From Oscillospiraceae bacterium (GTDB taxonomy: Bacteria > Bacillota > Clostridia > Oscillospirales > Oscillospiraceae): 5,911 bases of DNA. Position numbers and translations under genes: made by a program. The notes under the pieces were generated by a model that saw only the letters and a program-made list of their open reading frames with translations, had not been told where the DNA came from and searched no databases. Shown piece after piece: positions 1-5,853 of the stretch; positions within the stretch are counted from its first letter, which is position 1, and every line of letters starts with the position of its first letter. The DNA is taken from the NCBI GenBank assembly GCA_016296565.1, contig JAEDJB010000112.1, positions 1-5,911 on the forward strand, in the 5' to 3' direction.

Positions 1-632
1 ACTCCCAGGCCGGGGCCGGGGAAGGGCTGACGGAACACCATGCTGTCCGGCAGGCCCAGGGCCTTGCCCACCACGCGGACCTCGTCCTTGAACAGGAGCT
101 TCACCGGCTCCACCAGCTCAAACTGCAGGTCCTCGGGCAGACCGCCCACGTTGTGGTGGGCTTTCACGCCGTCGCTCTCCAGAATGTCGGGGTAAATGGT
201 GCCCTGGGCCAGGAACTCAATGCCCTCCAGCTTCCGGGCCTCCTCTTCGAAGACACGGATAAACTCCGCGCCGATGATCTTGCGCTTGGTTTCGGGGTTG
301 TCCACGCCTGCCAGCTTGTCCAGGAAGCGGTCCACCGCGTCCACATAGATGAGGTTGGCGTTCATCTGGTTGCGGAACACCTCCACCACCTGCTCGGGCT
401 CACCCTTGCGCAGCAGGCCGTGGTTAACGTGGACGCACACCAGCTGCTGGCCAATGGCCTTAATGAGCAGGGCCGCCACCACGGACGAGTCCACGCCGCC
501 GGACAGAGCCAGCAGGACCTTCTTGCTGCCCACCTGCTTCTGGATGGCCGCTACCTGCTCTTCAATAAAAGCCTCCGCAAGCTGAGGGGTGGTGATGCGC
601 TCCATGGTCTCCGGACGCTTGTTGTCTGCCAT
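1..632 (-). CDS. guaA: GMP synthase, ATP-pyrophosphatase domain/subunit (partial, 3' end outside window)
   Basis: Encodes the synthetase part of GMP synthase, the cytoplasmic enzyme of purine biosynthesis that adenylates XMP and replaces the adenylate with ammonia to give GMP. Reading the minus strand from the ATG at 632-630 gives 210 complete residues before the window edge. Visible family motifs are the PP-loop SGGVDSS at residues 44-50, VNHGLLRKGE at 69-78, KRKIIGAEF at 116-124, HHNVGGLPE at 159-167 and FRQPFPGPGLG at 200-210. The start is supported by AGGGAGG seven bases upstream; an in-frame ATG two codons earlier lies too close to it. Usual bacterial GuaA carries about 200 residues of class I glutamine amidotransferase before this domain. 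Here that domain is absent, because the kinase gene lies immediately upstream. The loop before HHNVGG also looks shorter than in E. coli GuaA, recalled from memory. The protein therefore resembles a stand-alone B subunit of the archaeal kind, needing a separate amidotransferase or free ammonia. The enzyme identity is very secure; the split arrangement is inferred from what is visible. Confidence 0.95.
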   Translation of the reverse strand, partial: MADNKRPETMERITTPQLAEAFIEEQVAAIQKQVGSKKVLLALSGGVDSSVVAALLIKAIGQQLVCVHVNHGLLRKGEPEQVVEVFRNQMNANLIYVDAVDRFLDKLAGVDNPETKRKIIGAEFIRVFEEEARKLEGIEFLAQGTIYPDILESDGVKAHHNVGGLPEDLQFELVEPVKLLFKDEVRVVGKALGLPDSMVFRQPFPGPGLG

Positions 633-639
633 AATCATT

Positions 640-646
640 CCTCCCT
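640..646 (-). promoter_or_regulatory. Ribosome binding site of guaA
   Basis: AGGGAGG on the minus strand, seven bases before the ATG at 632-630. It selects this ATG over the in-frame ATG at 638-636, which would leave only one base of spacing. It shows that translation starts at the ATP-pyrophosphatase domain and that this is not a random internal start in a longer fused gene. Confidence 0.8.
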
Positions 647-661
647 GTTTCCTTTGAAAAA

Positions 662-690
662 GTTTATGGTGAAAACAGTATACCATAAAC
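662..690. repeat. Perfect 9-bp inverted repeat over the guaA promoter (operator candidate)
   Basis: GTTTATGGT at 662-670 and ACCATAAAC at 682-690 are exact reverse complements separated by 11 bp, with arm centres 20 bp apart, close to two helical turns. The right arm and spacer cover the extended -10 element, and the left arm lies about where transcription should start. Such a placement suits a dimeric repressor. A transcribed hairpin is less likely, since the upstream arm would lie before the expected start site. The motif does not match the Bacillus PurR box as I know it, and the binding protein is unknown. Confidence 0.5.
677..685 (-). promoter_or_regulatory. Extended -10 promoter for guaA
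   Basis: Minus strand reads TGGTATACT, an extended -10 (TGn) followed by TATACT, five of six matches to TATAAT. No convincing -35 lies 17 bases upstream (ATCCTT), as is common for extended -10 promoters. Transcription would begin near 670, giving a leader of about 38 bases, too short for a purine riboswitch. It would give guaA its own transcript separate from the kinase operon. Confidence 0.55.
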
Positions 691-717
691 CACCCCGGGA
701 AGGATAGAGGGTTTTCC

Positions 718-2004
718 TCAGATCGTGAAATTTCTTTCCAGGGGCAGGCAGACCACCAGCTCAAAGTGGCCCTCCCGGGGTCCGGCCTCCAGGGAGCCGC
801 CATATCGTGCGGCGATCTCCCGCATACCCGCCAGACCAAAGCCGTGGGCGGTTTTGTTTTTCTTGGTGGTGGACAGGCCCGGCCGCTCGTCTCCGGCCAG
901 GGCGTTTTCCACCCGCAGCATGAAAAGCCCCTTGTCCGTCCGGCAGCGCAGCCGGATTTTTTTGTCCGCTGCCTTTTGGGCTGCCTCCGTGGCGTTGTCA
1001 ATGGCGTTTCCCAGCAGGGCGCATAGATCCGGGTCCGCAATGGGAAGGTCCTGAGGGAGCACTGCCTGAAAATCCGCCTGAAGGCCCAGCTGCCGGGCAG
1101 CTTCGGCCTTGGAGGAGAGAACCACGTTGGCCGTCTCATTTTCGCAGAACTGCCGGCTTCCCTGGGCCCAGGGAGACCCGGCGATTTGCTCCAGATACCC
1201 GGCGGCCTGGGCCGTCTGACCCTGGGCCAGGAGACCCTGGAGGGCAGTCAGGTGGTTGCGCAGGTCGTGGCGGAGGGTGCGGACCTGGTCCTGCTCCCGC
1301 CGGAGCCCCTGGTAATAGAGCTCCCGCATCTCTGCCAGCTGGGCGGTGCGTTCCAGCTGCTGGTGGTCTGCCAGCACCCGAATGGCCTGGAGCAGAACCA
1401 GGCTGGTGACCAGAACGAAGGGGAGCACCACCAGTCCCTGGTTCATGGCGAGGGCATGTACCGCCGGGGACTCGTAGCGCTGGTTGGTCAGCAGCACCAC
1501 CGCCACCAGGGCGCACAGGGGCATGGCGGCCAGTCCCAGGACCAGCTTCCACAGCCGGGGCGGCAGCACCGCCGGGCCGTCCGGCAGCCTCCGGTGAAAG
1601 AGCAGGAGAATCAGCCCGAAAACCACCGGCCGGGCCAGGCGGGTGATGATATCATAGCTGTCCCGGGAGAACAGATAAGACAGATAGGTGTCCAGCATGG
1701 CGCAGACGGACATGATCAGGCAGAAAGCGATGAGCCCCACCGTAAGCCGCCCAATCCGCTCTCCTTGGGTGCAGAGGAAAAAGAAGACCAGAAACACCGG
1801 CAGGGTGAACAGCAGGTTGTTGTCCCCCACCCAGATCACCATGCCGCTGGCCCCGCCGAAGGTCACCACCAGCAGGAGCTTCCAGGGCAGCTTCTGTTTG
1901 ACGGAAACAAAGGGGATACACAGCCGGCATAGGATCAAACCGGTGGCCATGGACAGCAGAATCCAGCCTCCGTCCACAATGACGAATCGAAGAAATACTG
2001 CCAT
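718..2004 (-). CDS. Polytopic GHKL-type sensor histidine kinase (AgrC/LytS-like), 428 aa
   Basis: Membrane sensor kinase that should phosphorylate the LytTR regulator encoded just upstream. The first ~210 residues contain six or seven hydrophobic segments (about 8-31, 42-59, 62-78, 84-104, 124-137, 152-173 and 189-209), the AgrC-like layout. A short linker leads to the phosphoacceptor motif LRHDLRNHL with His246, then a conserved ENETANVVLSSK stretch near 288-299. The ATPase domain follows, with an N-box LGNAIDNATEAA (Asn333, Asn337) and a G-box HGFGLAGM at 387-394. No PAS, HAMP or other cytoplasmic sensor domain is seen. The ATG lies 3 bases after the regulator stop, and its ribosome site GGAGGG (2012-2017) lies within the last regulator codons, so the two are translationally coupled. 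The kinase class is secure. The signal is unknown: there is no agrB- or agrD-like gene or peptide precursor nearby. It differs clearly from the small two-segment BceS-type kinases that usually serve BceAB transporters. Confidence 0.93.
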   Translation of the reverse strand: MAVFLRFVIVDGGWILLSMATGLILCRLCIPFVSVKQKLPWKLLLVVTFGGASGMVIWVGDNNLLFTLPVFLVFFFLCTQGERIGRLTVGLIAFCLIMSVCAMLDTYLSYLFSRDSYDIITRLARPVVFGLILLLFHRRLPDGPAVLPPRLWKLVLGLAAMPLCALVAVVLLTNQRYESPAVHALAMNQGLVVLPFVLVTSLVLLQAIRVLADHQQLERTAQLAEMRELYYQGLRREQDQVRTLRHDLRNHLTALQGLLAQGQTAQAAGYLEQIAGSPWAQGSRQFCENETANVVLSSKAEAARQLGLQADFQAVLPQDLPIADPDLCALLGNAIDNATEAAQKAADKKIRLRCRTDKGLFMLRVENALAGDERPGLSTTKKNKTAHGFGLAGMREIAARYGGSLEAGPREGHFELVVCLPLERNFTI

Positions 2005-2007
2005 CCC

Positions 2008-2718
2008 TCAGCCCTCCAGAGCGGCCCGGGTGAGGGCCAGCATGGCTTCCTTCTGGCAGGAGCGGCTGATAGGCAGGGTCACGTCCCCCAGCATCACTTC
2101 GCTGCCGGAGACCCGGTCCACCGCCCCGGCCCGGACCAGATACCGCTGGTGGATGCGGACGAAGTCCGGTCCCACTTCCTGAGCCACCTGGTCCAGCTTG
2201 CCGTAGAAGGTGCAGCTGCGCTGGGTGGTGACACAGATCACCTGCCGCCGGTCGGAAACAAAGTACAGGATGCGGTTCCGGGGAATCCGATAGGTAATCT
2301 CTCCGCTGCGGCAGAGAAAGACCTCGCCGGTCTCCCGGCGAAGGGCGGCGGCGCACCGGTCCAGAATATCTGCCAGCTGCTCTGCCTTTGGGGGCTTGAG
2401 CAGGTAGCCCAGGGCCCCCACGGCGTAGCCGTCAAACACCCGGTGAGAAAAGCCGGTGACAAAAACCAGCTGAATCTCCGCCGAATCCTGCCGGAGGCGG
2501 CGGGCGGTTTCCATCCCGTCCAGCTGGCCCATTTCCATGTCCAGAAACACCAGTTCCACTTCTCCCTGGTGGCGGGCCAGCCAGGACAAGAGACCCTCCC
2601 CGGAGGAAAACTCCAGCATCCGCGCCTGCTCCTGCCTGTTTTCCAAAAGCCGCTCCAGGGCAGAGCGAAGGGACAGGCGGGCCGCCTGATTGTCGTCACA
2701 GATGGCAATGGACAGCAT
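2008..2718 (-). CDS. LytTR-family response regulator (AgrA/LytR-like), 236 aa
   Basis: DNA-binding response regulator, partner of the downstream kinase. Residues 1 to about 122 form a receiver domain: acidic pair Asp8-Asp9 in ICDDN, phosphoacceptor Asp60 in VFLDMEM, Thr88 in VFVTG and Lys108 in YLLKPP. Residues about 130-233 form a LytTR DNA-binding domain, recognised by the FVRIHQRYLV stretch (187-196) and LPISRSCQ (215-222). LytTR proteins bind pairs of 9-bp direct repeats about 12 bp apart, and the divergent control region contains repeats with that spacing. The frame stays open upstream to 2925, but the ATG at 2718-2716 is chosen because a perfect AGGAGG lies seven bases before it and because the receiver fold begins at MLSIAICDD. 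First gene of a two-gene operon. It probably activates the divergent BceAB-type transporter and possibly its own operon; these targets are inferred from position. Confidence 0.94.
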   Translation of the reverse strand: MLSIAICDDNQAARLSLRSALERLLENRQEQARMLEFSSGEGLLSWLARHQGEVELVFLDMEMGQLDGMETARRLRQDSAEIQLVFVTGFSHRVFDGYAVGALGYLLKPPKAEQLADILDRCAAALRRETGEVFLCRSGEITYRIPRNRILYFVSDRRQVICVTTQRSCTFYGKLDQVAQEVGPDFVRIHQRYLVRAGAVDRVSGSEVMLGDVTLPISRSCQKEAMLALTRAALEG

Positions 2719-2725
2719 AGGGCCG

Positions 2726-2731
2726 CCTCCT
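2726..2731 (-). promoter_or_regulatory. Ribosome binding site fixing the response regulator start
   Basis: Perfect AGGAGG on the minus strand, seven bases before the ATG at 2718-2716. It decides for the 236-residue protein against the 69-residue in-frame upstream extension, which runs through the control region and has no receiver-domain similarity. Confidence 0.85.
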
Positions 2732-2749
2732 TTTTCTTGGTGTGTAAAT

Positions 2750-2778
2750 ATTCTATCATAGCCCTGACCTTCTGCCAA
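2750..2778 (-). promoter_or_regulatory. Sigma-A-like promoter for the regulator-kinase operon
   Basis: Minus strand: -35 TTGGCA at 2778-2773 (5/6 to TTGACA), a 17-base spacer, and -10 TAGAAT at 2755-2750 (5/6 to TATAAT). Transcription should start near 2743, leaving a leader of about 25 bases with the AGGAGG site. The nearest TGAC repeat (2782-2790) ends four bases upstream of the -35, so the regulator could also act on its own promoter. Confidence 0.65.
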
Positions 2779-2781
2779 ACC

Positions 2782-2852
2782 AAACTTGACGGGAAACCTG
2801 CCGATTATGACAAGGCCCCGGCAAAGTTGACGGCAGCCCCGCCGGAAATGAC
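2782..2852 (+). repeat. Phased TGAC direct repeats, candidate LytTR regulator binding sites
   Basis: Four units share TGAC in the same position: AAACTTGAC (2782-2790), GATTATGAC (2803-2811), AAAGTTGAC (2823-2831) and GGAAATGAC (2844-2852). The steps are 21, 20 and 21 bp. A fifth, weaker TGAC at 2765-2768 continues the series with a 22-bp step, inside the regulator promoter. Units 1 and 3 are near copies (AAA[CG]TTGACGG). LytTR-type sites known from AgrA, ComE and VirR are 9-bp repeats with a 12-bp gap, giving a 21-bp period. AAAGTTGAC fits the general LytTR consensus at eight of nine positions as I recall it. They can be read as two pairs, 1+2 and 3+4, offset by 41 bp. The pattern is directly visible; the link to the regulator is inferred. 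Confidence 0.55.
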
Positions 2853-2860
2853 GCCGCCGG

Positions 2861-2889
2861 TTGCACCCCGTTCGCTGGCGGGCTAGTCT
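2861..2889 (+). promoter_or_regulatory. Weak promoter candidate for the transporter operon
   Basis: TTGCAC (2861-2866), a 17-base spacer and TAGTCT (2884-2889) have correct spacing but each matches the consensus at only three positions. No better plus-strand promoter was found between 2719 and 2923. The last TGAC repeat ends eight bases upstream of this -35. Such a poor promoter beside regulator sites is what an activator-dependent gene would show, but the exact element is uncertain. Confidence 0.3.
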
Positions 2890-2910
2890 GGGTTTGGAAA
2901 CCATCAGGAA

Positions 2911-2918
2911 AGGAAGGG
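2911..2918 (+). promoter_or_regulatory. Ribosome binding site of the transporter ATPase
   Basis: AGGAAGGG, five bases before the ATG at 2924. It supports this start over the TTG at 2861, whose extra 21 residues do not resemble the N-terminus of ABC ATPases. Confidence 0.7.
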
Positions 2919-2923
2919 ATACC

Positions 2924-3667
2924 ATGCTGAACGTTCAAAACGTACACAAATCCTATCAGGTGGGCAGGACCACCTATGAAGTGCTGAAGGGGATCTCCCT
3001 GTCCATCGGGAAGGGGGAGTTCGTGGCGGTGATGGGGCCCTCCGGCTCGGGCAAGACCACCCTGCTCAACTGCATCTCCTGCTACATCCCCGTGGACCAG
3101 GGGCAGATCACCCTGGACGGCCAACCGTTGGCGGAGCTGGGGGAGGCCCGGCTGGCAGAGGTGCGCAACAGTAACCTGGGCTTCGTCTTTCAGGACTTTC
3201 TCCTGCTGGACGGCCTCACCGTCCGGGAAAATATCCTGCTGCCCGCCATCATCGGCGGCGGGGCAGGCAAGGCGGCGGAGGACCGGGCGGACCGGCTGTG
3301 CCAGGTCTTTGGCATCGGCCCCATTCAGAACAAGTACCCGGCGGAGATTTCCGGCGGGGAGAAGCAGCGCACCGCCGTGGCCCGGGCCCTCATCAACGAG
3401 CCCCTGCTGATTCTGGCTGACGAGCCCACCGGAAATCTGGACTCCCGGTCCAGCCGGGCGGTGATTGACGCCTTCCGGCAGGCCAGGGATGCCTTGGGGG
3501 CCACCATCTTCATGGTGACCCACGACTCCTTCGCCGCCTCCTTCTGCGACCGGGTGATTCTTCTCCGGGACGGAACCGTGGAGCAGGTGCTGGAAAAGGG
3601 GGAGAACAGCCGCACGGATTTCCAGGACCGCCTGCTGGACGCGGTCCGCCGGATGGGAAGGGAGTGA
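2924..3667 (+). CDS. BceA-type ABC transporter ATP-binding protein, 247 aa
   Basis: Cytoplasmic ATPase that powers the permease encoded directly downstream. All ABC motifs are intact and in order: Walker A GPSGSGKTT (38-46), Q-loop Gln90 in FVFQD, signature ISGGEKQR (142-149), Walker B LLILADEP (161-168), D-loop NLD (171-173) and switch His200 in MVTHD. The stretch KYPAEISGGEKQRTAVARA and the C-terminal region (ATIFMVTHDSFAASFCDR, then a basic tail) match the BceA/YtsC/VraD group more closely than the LolD or FtsE groups, judged from memory of Bacillus BceA. Known members work in resistance to peptide antibiotics such as bacitracin and lantibiotics. The stop codon is six bases before the permease start, so the two genes form an operon. 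The operon is divergent from the LytTR regulator and probably controlled by it. The substrate cannot be deduced. Confidence 0.93.
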   Translation: MLNVQNVHKSYQVGRTTYEVLKGISLSIGKGEFVAVMGPSGSGKTTLLNCISCYIPVDQGQITLDGQPLAELGEARLAEVRNSNLGFVFQDFLLLDGLTVRENILLPAIIGGGAGKAAEDRADRLCQVFGIGPIQNKYPAEISGGEKQRTAVARALINEPLLILADEPTGNLDSRSSRAVIDAFRQARDALGATIFMVTHDSFAASFCDRVILLRDGTVEQVLEKGENSRTDFQDRLLDAVRRMGRE

Positions 3668-3673
3668 CCGACT

Positions 3674-5806
3674 GTGACCACCTTCTCTCAGCTTTACGCC
3701 AGCCTCCGGCGGAAGGACTGGCGGCAGTATGCCCTGCTGGCCGGGTGCTGTTTTTTCTCCGTTCTGCTGCTGACTGCCTATGTGTGCATGATGCGCTCTC
3801 CCACCATCCTGTCCGTCCTCCCGGAGGGCGGGGACAGCCGGAAGCAGGTGATGATGATCTTCGCCCTGACGGTCATCGGATGCGGGATGTTTACCCTGTA
3901 CGCCTCCGGGCTGTTCTTCCGGCAAAAGTCCCGGCAGCTGGGGCTGTTTCTGGCGTTGGGGGCCACCCGGCGGCAGGTGGCCGGAGCCCTCACCCGGGAG
4001 CTGGCGTTGCTGGCCCTGATCTCCTGCGGGGCGGGAGCTCTTTTGGGCGCGCCTCTGGCCTGGGGGATCTGGCAGGGGTTCCGGGCAGCAGTGGTGGACA
4101 CCCAGGAGATGGCCCTGACCTTTGACAGCCGGGCCTACCTCCTGGCCCTGGGCTTTTCCCTGTTCGTCCTGGGGGCCCTGCTTTTGCTGGGTCGCCGGTC
4201 CATCCGCCGCACCAACATTATTGATATTGTCCAGGAGTCCCACCAGTCCGAGCCCATCCGGCGGGTTCCCCGGTGGTATGGCCCGGTGGGTATTCTCCTG
4301 CTCATCGCCGGGGGGGCGCTGGGGTACGGGATGCCCTCCTTTTTCGTCCGGGTTCTCCGCTGGTATCCTCCGGAGGGTCTGGGGGCGGTGTTCTACCTGC
4401 CCGCCCTGGCGGGACTGTATATGATCCTTCTCCACACCGTGGTCAACGGCTGGCGGCGGAAAGGAAACCAATACAAGGATTTGATCGCCACCAGCATGAT
4501 GCAGTTTCAGGGGCGGCAGACGGTGCGGAACATGCTGGTGATGACCGTGCTCATTGCCGGGGCCTACTTTGCCAGCTTTTACATCCCCATGCTGGGCGCC
4601 GGTGCTGCCCTGGGCTATGAGACCCGGCCGGTGGACTACGCTTATCACTGGCGGGCGGATCAGGATCTGCCCCAGCGGCAGGAGGCGGAAGAACTGGCCG
4701 ATGCCTATGGCGTGACCATCACCCGATGGGTGCAGACCCCCGCCGCCGTGCTGGGGGTGGACGGCATCGCCCATCTGGAAACCGAGGGCACTTTGGGGGT
4801 CACCTATACCGAGGAATACCGTCCCCTGCTCACCAGCGCCGTGTGTTTGTCAGAAAGTGCTTACAACGCCCTCACCGGGCAGAACCTGGACCTGGCCCCC
4901 GGGACCATCGCCGGAATCATGGACGACGACGGCAGCAGCAACGGGATGTTTGGGGGCGAGGCCACCCGCCTGACCAACATGGTTACCGGCCAGGTGCTGG
5001 AGGTCACTTCTGCGGAACCCCTCCGCTACACCATGCTCTTCGGCTGGTTTGTCCTGGACGATGGGGATTATGAGCGGATCACCCAGGGTCTTACCGACAG
5101 CTGGCGGGAAAACCAGGTGTTCTTCAACGTGGCTGACTGCGGCGGCTCCTATGAATTTGCCAAAGCGCTGTTTCACTCCATTGTGGCCCGCTCCGGCCCG
5201 GAGGTGGAGCAGTTCGACGCCTACGACCAGGTGGAGGAGATCCTGGCCAGCCAGGCAGGGGAGCTCTACCCTTATGCCCGGGAAAATCTGGCGGCGATGG
5301 GCTATGAGGTCATTGACTATGACCAGATGGACTCCTCCAACTTCCGCCTCTCCTGGAAGTACATGCCCCAGTTCCGGGTGCTGGACCAGACGGACTTTGT
5401 GAAAACCATGGCGGTGTATCTGATGCTCTTTGTGTTCATTGCCGTTGTGTGCTTCGCGGCGGTTTTTGTCATCGCCTTTACCCGCTGCATGACCCTGGCC
5501 TTTACCAACGCCGAAGTGTATGAAAACCTGCGGCGGCTGGGCGCCTCCCGGAGGTATCTCTACCAGTCGGTGCGGGGCCAGGTCCGCCGGGTTTTCTGCA
5601 CTCCCGCCCTGGTGGGAACGGCCCTCATCTATGCCTTTTATGCCATGATCCTGTATTTTAACGGCGATCCAGCGGGCATCACCGCCGGGGAAGGGGCGGG
5701 GCTGGCCGCTTGCCTGGGGGTCATCGCTGGCGTTTCCCTCCTTTTATATGGCGTGTATCGTCTGACCCTGCGCAAGGCCTGCCAGGTCACCATCGACAGA
5801 ACATGA
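3674..5806 (+). CDS. BceB-type ABC transporter permease (FtsX fold), 710 aa
   Basis: Membrane partner of the upstream ATPase. Hydrophobic segments lie at about 18-38, 60-82, 109-134, 152-173, 203-221, 237-258, 285-308, 578-602, 643-662 and 674-697. These ten segments, with one large outside domain of about 270 residues (309-577) between the seventh and eighth, are the hallmark BceB topology, where this domain takes part in peptide recognition. FtsX-type coupling motifs are visible at KSRQLGLFLALGATRRQV (85-102) and ENLRRLGASRRY (617-628). TNIIDIV (180-186) after segment four is also typical. Bacillus BceB is about 646 residues, so this one is somewhat longer, mostly in the outside domain. The start is GTG, with AAGGGAG at 3658-3664 in the end of the ATPase gene; the next in-frame ATG would remove most of the first membrane segment. 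No frameshift or truncation is seen. The likely role is defence against, or sensing of, a cell-wall-active peptide, by family inference only. Confidence 0.92.
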   Translation: MTTFSQLYASLRRKDWRQYALLAGCCFFSVLLLTAYVCMMRSPTILSVLPEGGDSRKQVMMIFALTVIGCGMFTLYASGLFFRQKSRQLGLFLALGATRRQVAGALTRELALLALISCGAGALLGAPLAWGIWQGFRAAVVDTQEMALTFDSRAYLLALGFSLFVLGALLLLGRRSIRRTNIIDIVQESHQSEPIRRVPRWYGPVGILLLIAGGALGYGMPSFFVRVLRWYPPEGLGAVFYLPALAGLYMILLHTVVNGWRRKGNQYKDLIATSMMQFQGRQTVRNMLVMTVLIAGAYFASFYIPMLGAGAALGYETRPVDYAYHWRADQDLPQRQEAEELADAYGVTITRWVQTPAAVLGVDGIAHLETEGTLGVTYTEEYRPLLTSAVCLSESAYNALTGQNLDLAPGTIAGIMDDDGSSNGMFGGEATRLTNMVTGQVLEVTSAEPLRYTMLFGWFVLDDGDYERITQGLTDSWRENQVFFNVADCGGSYEFAKALFHSIVARSGPEVEQFDAYDQVEEILASQAGELYPYARENLAAMGYEVIDYDQMDSSNFRLSWKYMPQFRVLDQTDFVKTMAVYLMLFVFIAVVCFAAVFVIAFTRCMTLAFTNAEVYENLRRLGASRRYLYQSVRGQVRRVFCTPALVGTALIYAFYAMILYFNGDPAGITAGEGAGLAACLGVIAGVSLLLYGVYRLTLRKACQVTIDRT

Positions 5807-5853
5807 ACAATCCCCGCCGGGATTAAAAACCCGGCGGGGATTGTCTGTTTCTT
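5807..5853 (+). terminator. Intrinsic terminator after the transporter operon, possibly shared with a convergent gene
   Basis: A perfect 15-bp stem: 5807-5821 (ACAATCCCCGCCGGG) pairs with 5830-5844 around the 8-base loop ATTAAAAA, followed by the T-rich CTGTTTCTT. The stem begins on the base after the permease stop codon. On the minus strand the stem lies eight bases beyond a TAA that may end another gene, but no T-run follows it there, so two-way termination is uncertain. Confidence 0.88.

Noticed and set aside
633..717. Purine riboswitch in front of guaA, or a terminator after the kinase gene
   Set aside because: The leader from the predicted start is only about 38 bases, and no riboswitch core or stem with a T-run is seen; the best stem is 4 bp (GAGG/CCTC).
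1186..1932. Plus-strand open frame antisense to the histidine kinase (248 codons)
   Set aside because: Low-complexity, His/Gln/Gly-rich product without recognisable motifs; the opposite strand encodes a complete kinase.
2786..2832. Two TTGACG hexamers as -35 elements of a transporter promoter
   Set aside because: Neither has a -10 at 16-18 bases; the nearest TATGAC is only 14 bases from the first. They fit better as members of the phased repeat series.
2149..2886. Plus-strand open frame antisense to the response regulator and running into the control region
   Set aside because: Shadow of the regulator gene; no motif and no coding character in its product.
2848..2886. Small plus-strand frame of 12 codons (MTPPVAPRSLAG) as a leader or signal peptide
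   Set aside because: No ribosome site, and it lies before the most likely transcription start.
2891..2902. Short palindrome GGTTTGGAAACC near the presumed transporter start site
   Set aside because: Arms of only 5 bp in a 205-bp spacer are easily expected by chance; there is no second copy in phase with it.
2861..2923. TTG start giving the ATPase 21 extra residues
   Set aside because: No ribosome site in front of the TTG, while AGGAAGGG precedes the ATG at 2924, where the typical ABC ATPase N-terminus begins.
2719..2925. N-terminal extension of the response regulator by 69 residues
   Set aside because: The perfect AGGAGG before the ATG at 2718 and the start of the receiver fold there decide for the short form; the extension would also cover its own promoter.
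2756..4774. Very long minus-strand open frame (672 codons) across the transporter genes
   Set aside because: It is antisense to two intact conserved proteins, its translation is dominated by Gly, Pro, His and Gln with no domain, and no ribosome site was noted. It is a by-product of GC-rich codon usage on the plus strand.
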